The notes below the pieces were generated by a model that saw only the letters and a list, made by a program, of their open reading frames with translations, made no database searches and had not been told where the DNA came from. This document shows, one piece after another, positions 62,110-64,000 of a DNA stretch of 64,000 nt (position 1 is the first letter of the stretch; the number at the start of each line of letters is the position of its first letter). The DNA comes from Acidobacteriota bacterium (GTDB lineage Bacteria > Acidobacteriota > Thermoanaerobaculia > UBA5066 > Gp7-AA6): positions 60,819 to 124,818 of the forward strand of contig JAIVJS010000002.1 of NCBI GenBank assembly GCA_020199905.1. The letters run 5' to 3'. Position numbers and translations under genes: made by a program.

Positions 62110-62861
62110 GCGAGGACGTCCGCGTCCTGATCGTCGACGACGAGGAGCCCGCTCGGTTGCTTCTGCGGGAGATCCTGGGGGCCCAGCCGGGCGTCACGAT
62201 CGTCGCGGAGGCGGACAACGGCTTCGAGGCGGTGCGCGCGGCCTCCGAGCATCAGCCCGACGTCGCCTTTCTCGACATCGAGATGCCGAAGTTGAACGGT
62301 TTCGAAGTCGCGGAGCTCCTCGCTCCCGAGGTCGCGGTCGTCTTCGTGACGGCGTACAACCAGTGGGCTTTGAAAGCATTCGAGATCCACGCCGCCGACT
62401 ACGTGCTGAAGCCCTACCGCGCCGAGCGCCTGCGCGAGGCCCTCTCCCGCGCGCGGGCACGGCGCGTCTCCGGCGGGGCCGTCCCGAACCCGGGCGCCGT
62501 GTCGAGGTCGGCGCGTCCGCCCGGGCGCTTCGCGGAGAGGATCGTCGTGCGCGACGGGCCGAAGGTCCACGTCATCCCCGTCGACAAGGTCGATTGCCTC
62601 GAGGCTCAGGACGACTACGTGGCGGTTCGCAGCGACGGCCGGAAATTTCTGAAGCTGCAGACGCTGGCGGCGCTCGCCGAGAGTCTCGACCCGGCGCGAT
62701 TCCTCCGCGTCCACCGTTCCTTCGTCGTGAACCTCGACCGGCTGCGGTCGATCGAGCTCTATGCGAAGAACAGCCACGTCGCCCTTCTCGCGGACGGTTC
62801 CCGGATCCCGATCTCCCGCGAAGGTCACGGGAAGTTGAAGGCGCTGCTCGAGGGAAAGTGA
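62106..62861 (+). CDS. LytTR-family response regulator
   Basis: This 251-residue protein has a receiver domain (1-~120; acidic pocket Asp11-Asp12, phospho-acceptor Asp57 in VAFLDIEMPKLNG, conserved Lys in YVLKPYRAERL) and a LytTR DNA-binding domain (~150-251; KVDCLEAQDDYVAVRSDG, FLRVHRSFVVNLDRLRSIEL). It would act on direct repeats in target promoters; none can be located from this alone. GTG start overlapping the kinase stop by 4 bp. Confidence 0.94.
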   Translation: MSEDVRVLIVDDEEPARLLLREILGAQPGVTIVAEADNGFEAVRAASEHQPDVAFLDIEMPKLNGFEVAELLAPEVAVVFVTAYNQWALKAFEIHAADYVLKPYRAERLREALSRARARRVSGGAVPNPGAVSRSARPPGRFAERIVVRDGPKVHVIPVDKVDCLEAQDDYVAVRSDGRKFLKLQTLAALAESLDPARFLRVHRSFVVNLDRLRSIELYAKNSHVALLADGSRIPISREGHGKLKALLEGK

Positions 62862-62871
62862 AAGAGTATTC

Positions 62872-62887
62872 CGTTTTCAATTTTCAG
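62872..62887. repeat. Heptad-repeat island 9 (short)
   Basis: CGTTTTCAATTTTCAG, two TTTTCAn units, lies 10 bp after the regulator stop. Confidence 0.45.
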
Positions 62888-62928
62888 TGGAGAAGGACTT
62901 CAGTTCGTTCGGACTGGTAGTCTTTGCC

Positions 62929-63537
62929 ATGCCCGAATCGCCGATCGAGTCCGCGCCGGAATCGGCCACCTCCGGCGCTGATCTCACTCCTGCGGCCGCG
63001 CCCCCGGTTCCGGTGCCGGCCCCGTTCGAACCGGTCGCGTCGGCGGTTTCCTATGCCGGGTTCTGGTTTCGGGCGGCGGCGGCGGTAATCGACTTCTGCG
63101 TCCTTCTCCTGCTCTGGTTTGCGACCGACGCGGTGATCCGGATTTCCGCTGGCGTGCGTGTCGCCCCGATCTGGAAGGAGAGCTCCGGCGCCACGATCGG
63201 GTTGAACTGCGCGGAAAACTCAGTCGAGCTCGTCGTCTGGTGGCTCTACGCGGCGCTTTCGGAAAGCTCTGCGGCACAGGCGACACTCGGCAAACGTGCG
63301 CTGCGGCTCCGCGTCACGGACACCCTCGGGCGGCCCGTCTCCTTCTTCCGGGCGACCGGGCGGAATTTCGGCAAGATCCTCTCGACCCTCACGCTCTTCA
63401 TCGGGTACGGGATGGCCGGATTTACCCGCCGCAAGCAGGCCCTGCATGACCTGATGGCGCAGACGGTGGTTCTCAAGATGGGAGCTGTCCAGGCTCCGCC
63501 TTCTCTGGCCGTGCCGGTCCGATCGGTTCCTGAGTGA
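62929..63537 (+). CDS. RDD family membrane protein
   Basis: This 202-residue protein has an Ala/Pro-rich N-terminus (~45 residues) then an RDD domain: YAGFWFRAAAAVIDFCVLLL, LGKRALRLRVTDTLGRPVSF, FFRATGRNFGKILSTLTLFI, and FTRRKQALHDLMAQTVVLK. The ATG at 62929 is preferred because an in-frame GTG at 62887 would start inside the heptad island. RDD proteins include sodium-proton antiporters and proteins of unknown role. Confidence 0.88.
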   Translation: MPESPIESAPESATSGADLTPAAAPPVPVPAPFEPVASAVSYAGFWFRAAAAVIDFCVLLLLWFATDAVIRISAGVRVAPIWKESSGATIGLNCAENSVELVVWWLYAALSESSAAQATLGKRALRLRVTDTLGRPVSFFRATGRNFGKILSTLTLFIGYGMAGFTRRKQALHDLMAQTVVLKMGAVQAPPSLAVPVRSVPE

Positions 63538-63916
63538 AAACAGGACCCTCGCAGGCAAATCAAGCGACGCGGAGCGAAAGCGGCGTCCGGAAGGGCTTCG
63601 CCGGCGGCGGGCGACGCCGACATCAGCAAACCGGCTGCACCCCACGCGCTGCGACGCGCGTCCGCTCCGCACCGCCTCCCACGCGGTCAAAACACACGCA
63701 CTTTCCATCTGCTCTCGGGCGACCGCGACGCCAGGGAACCATTCATGCATTTCGCAACGGAACGTCGAACCCCGACTGGAGAAAAAGGGTGCCAACCTCG
63801 ATGACAAGACAGATGTCGCGGGTCAGACGAACCGCGGCGGCTGGAATGAGGTCCACGAGCCGGGCCGCCTCTCGCCGGGGGGCTGGGCGGTCCGACACCT
63901 TCGGCAGACGGGGGAA
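63538..63916. other. Spacer without a convincing gene
   Basis: No known gene, RNA or strong promoter is recognised in this 379-bp spacer. A minus-strand 51-codon frame (63743-63898) is the only candidate. A + strand frame over the whole spacer is Arg-rich and not protein-like. Confidence 0.5.
63743..63898 (-). CDS. Possible small protein of unknown function
   Basis: GTG-started frame of 51 codons with a balanced, non-repetitive composition (LVDLIPAAAVRLTRDICLVI, then EVGTLFLQSGFDVPLRNA). It may be a small protein or the tail of a lost gene. No ribosome binding site or homolog is known to me. Confidence 0.25.
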   Translation of the reverse strand: MSDRPAPRREAARLVDLIPAAAVRLTRDICLVIEVGTLFLQSGFDVPLRNA

Positions 63917-64000
63917 ATGATGGGAAAGGCCACGCAGAGTGTGCTCGGCGGAATTGGGAACACTCCGCTCGTCGAGCTGAAGAAAGTGGTGCCTCGCGGG
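63917..64000 (+). CDS. Cysteine synthase / OAS sulfhydrylase N-terminus (3' partial)
   Basis: The 28 residues before the window end read MMGKATQSVLGGIGNTPLVE and continue LKKVVPRG. IGNTPLVEL is the diagnostic start of fold-type II PLP enzymes of the CysK/CysM family, which make cysteine from O-acetylserine and sulfide. A cystathionine beta-synthase-type member is also possible. The start is one of two adjacent ATG codons (63917 or 63920), preceded by GGGGGAAA. Confidence 0.85.
   Translation, partial: MMGKATQSVLGGIGNTPLVELKKVVPRG

Noticed and set aside
63534..63920. Plus-strand 128-codon frame in the last spacer
   Set aside because: Arg/Ser/Thr-rich with no motif, no ribosome binding site, and it overlaps the start of the cysteine synthase.
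1..64000. tRNA, rRNA or riboswitch genes
   Set aside because: Spacers were read for T-loop-like GTTCGAATC patterns and known aptamer cores without a hit; a covariance-model scan was not possible here.

Overview
The window is a GC-rich bacterial chromosome segment with no phage, insertion sequence, rRNA, tRNA or CRISPR array that I can recognise. Gram-negative style lipoproteins, acidobacterial-type Ser/Thr kinases with TPR tails, an outer-membrane barrel protein, a DUF4388 protein, Ku/LigD repair and LytS/LytTR-type signalling suggest an uncultured Acidobacteriota lineage, possibly Thermoanaerobaculia. That placement is inference from gene content only.

Layout. 1-10.0 kb (+): a 5'-truncated vanadium haloperoxidase-type protein, an M13 metallopeptidase, a broken amino-acid racemase, a DUF4388/J-like protein, a permease 3' remnant, DUF72, Ku, a MerR-TPR regulator and an outer-membrane protein. 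10.1-11.8 kb (-): a Ser/Thr kinase. 11.9-16.2 kb (+): a thioredoxin-reductase-like protein, a decaprenyl-phosphate phosphoribosyltransferase-like UbiA protein, an AI-2E family permease and a polyprenyl-phosphate-type GT2. 16.2-33.7 kb (-): a nine-gene, tightly packed cluster of GT-C membrane glycosyltransferases, DUF2298 proteins and NHL beta-propellers, with one GT4 and one FkbM methyltransferase. It includes a 1653-residue GT39-DUF2298-NHL triple fusion. 33.9-36.6 kb (+): LigD split into three overlapping genes (phosphoesterase, ligase, polymerase). 36.8-41.8 kb: a PIG-V-like mannosyltransferase, a PLP decarboxylase, then methyltransferase, ChbG deacetylase and GT2. 42.0-45.3 kb: USP, TauE and a small membrane protein, then a PflA-like radical SAM protein. 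45.4-51.6 kb (-): DUF72, a TonB-C protein, LipA, LipB, a GT-C enzyme and E2 acyltransferase. 51.7-56.7 kb (+): a very large secreted protein with a novel-looking QNIS pentapeptide tract. 56.7-59.7 kb (-): a second Ser/Thr kinase. 59.8-64 kb (+): LiaF-like proteins, LytS, LytTR, RDD and the start of a cysteine synthase.

How it fits together. The UbiA and GT2 enzymes plausibly make lipid-linked sugar donors, and the GT-C enzymes of the 16-34 kb cluster would use such donors outside the membrane. The NHL propellers, fused or as lipoproteins, would add a scaffold or recognition function there. Ku and the three LigD parts make a complete bacterial end-joining set in two loci. The LipA/LipB/E2 genes link lipoate assembly to its protein substrate.

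Two repeat systems stand out in the spacers. One is a 52-bp hairpin repeat with four near-identical copies. The other is a set of islands of 7-bp repeats, several of which start at the base after a stop codon. Single-base frameshifts interrupt four genes, so either several genes are decaying or the assembly has indel errors.
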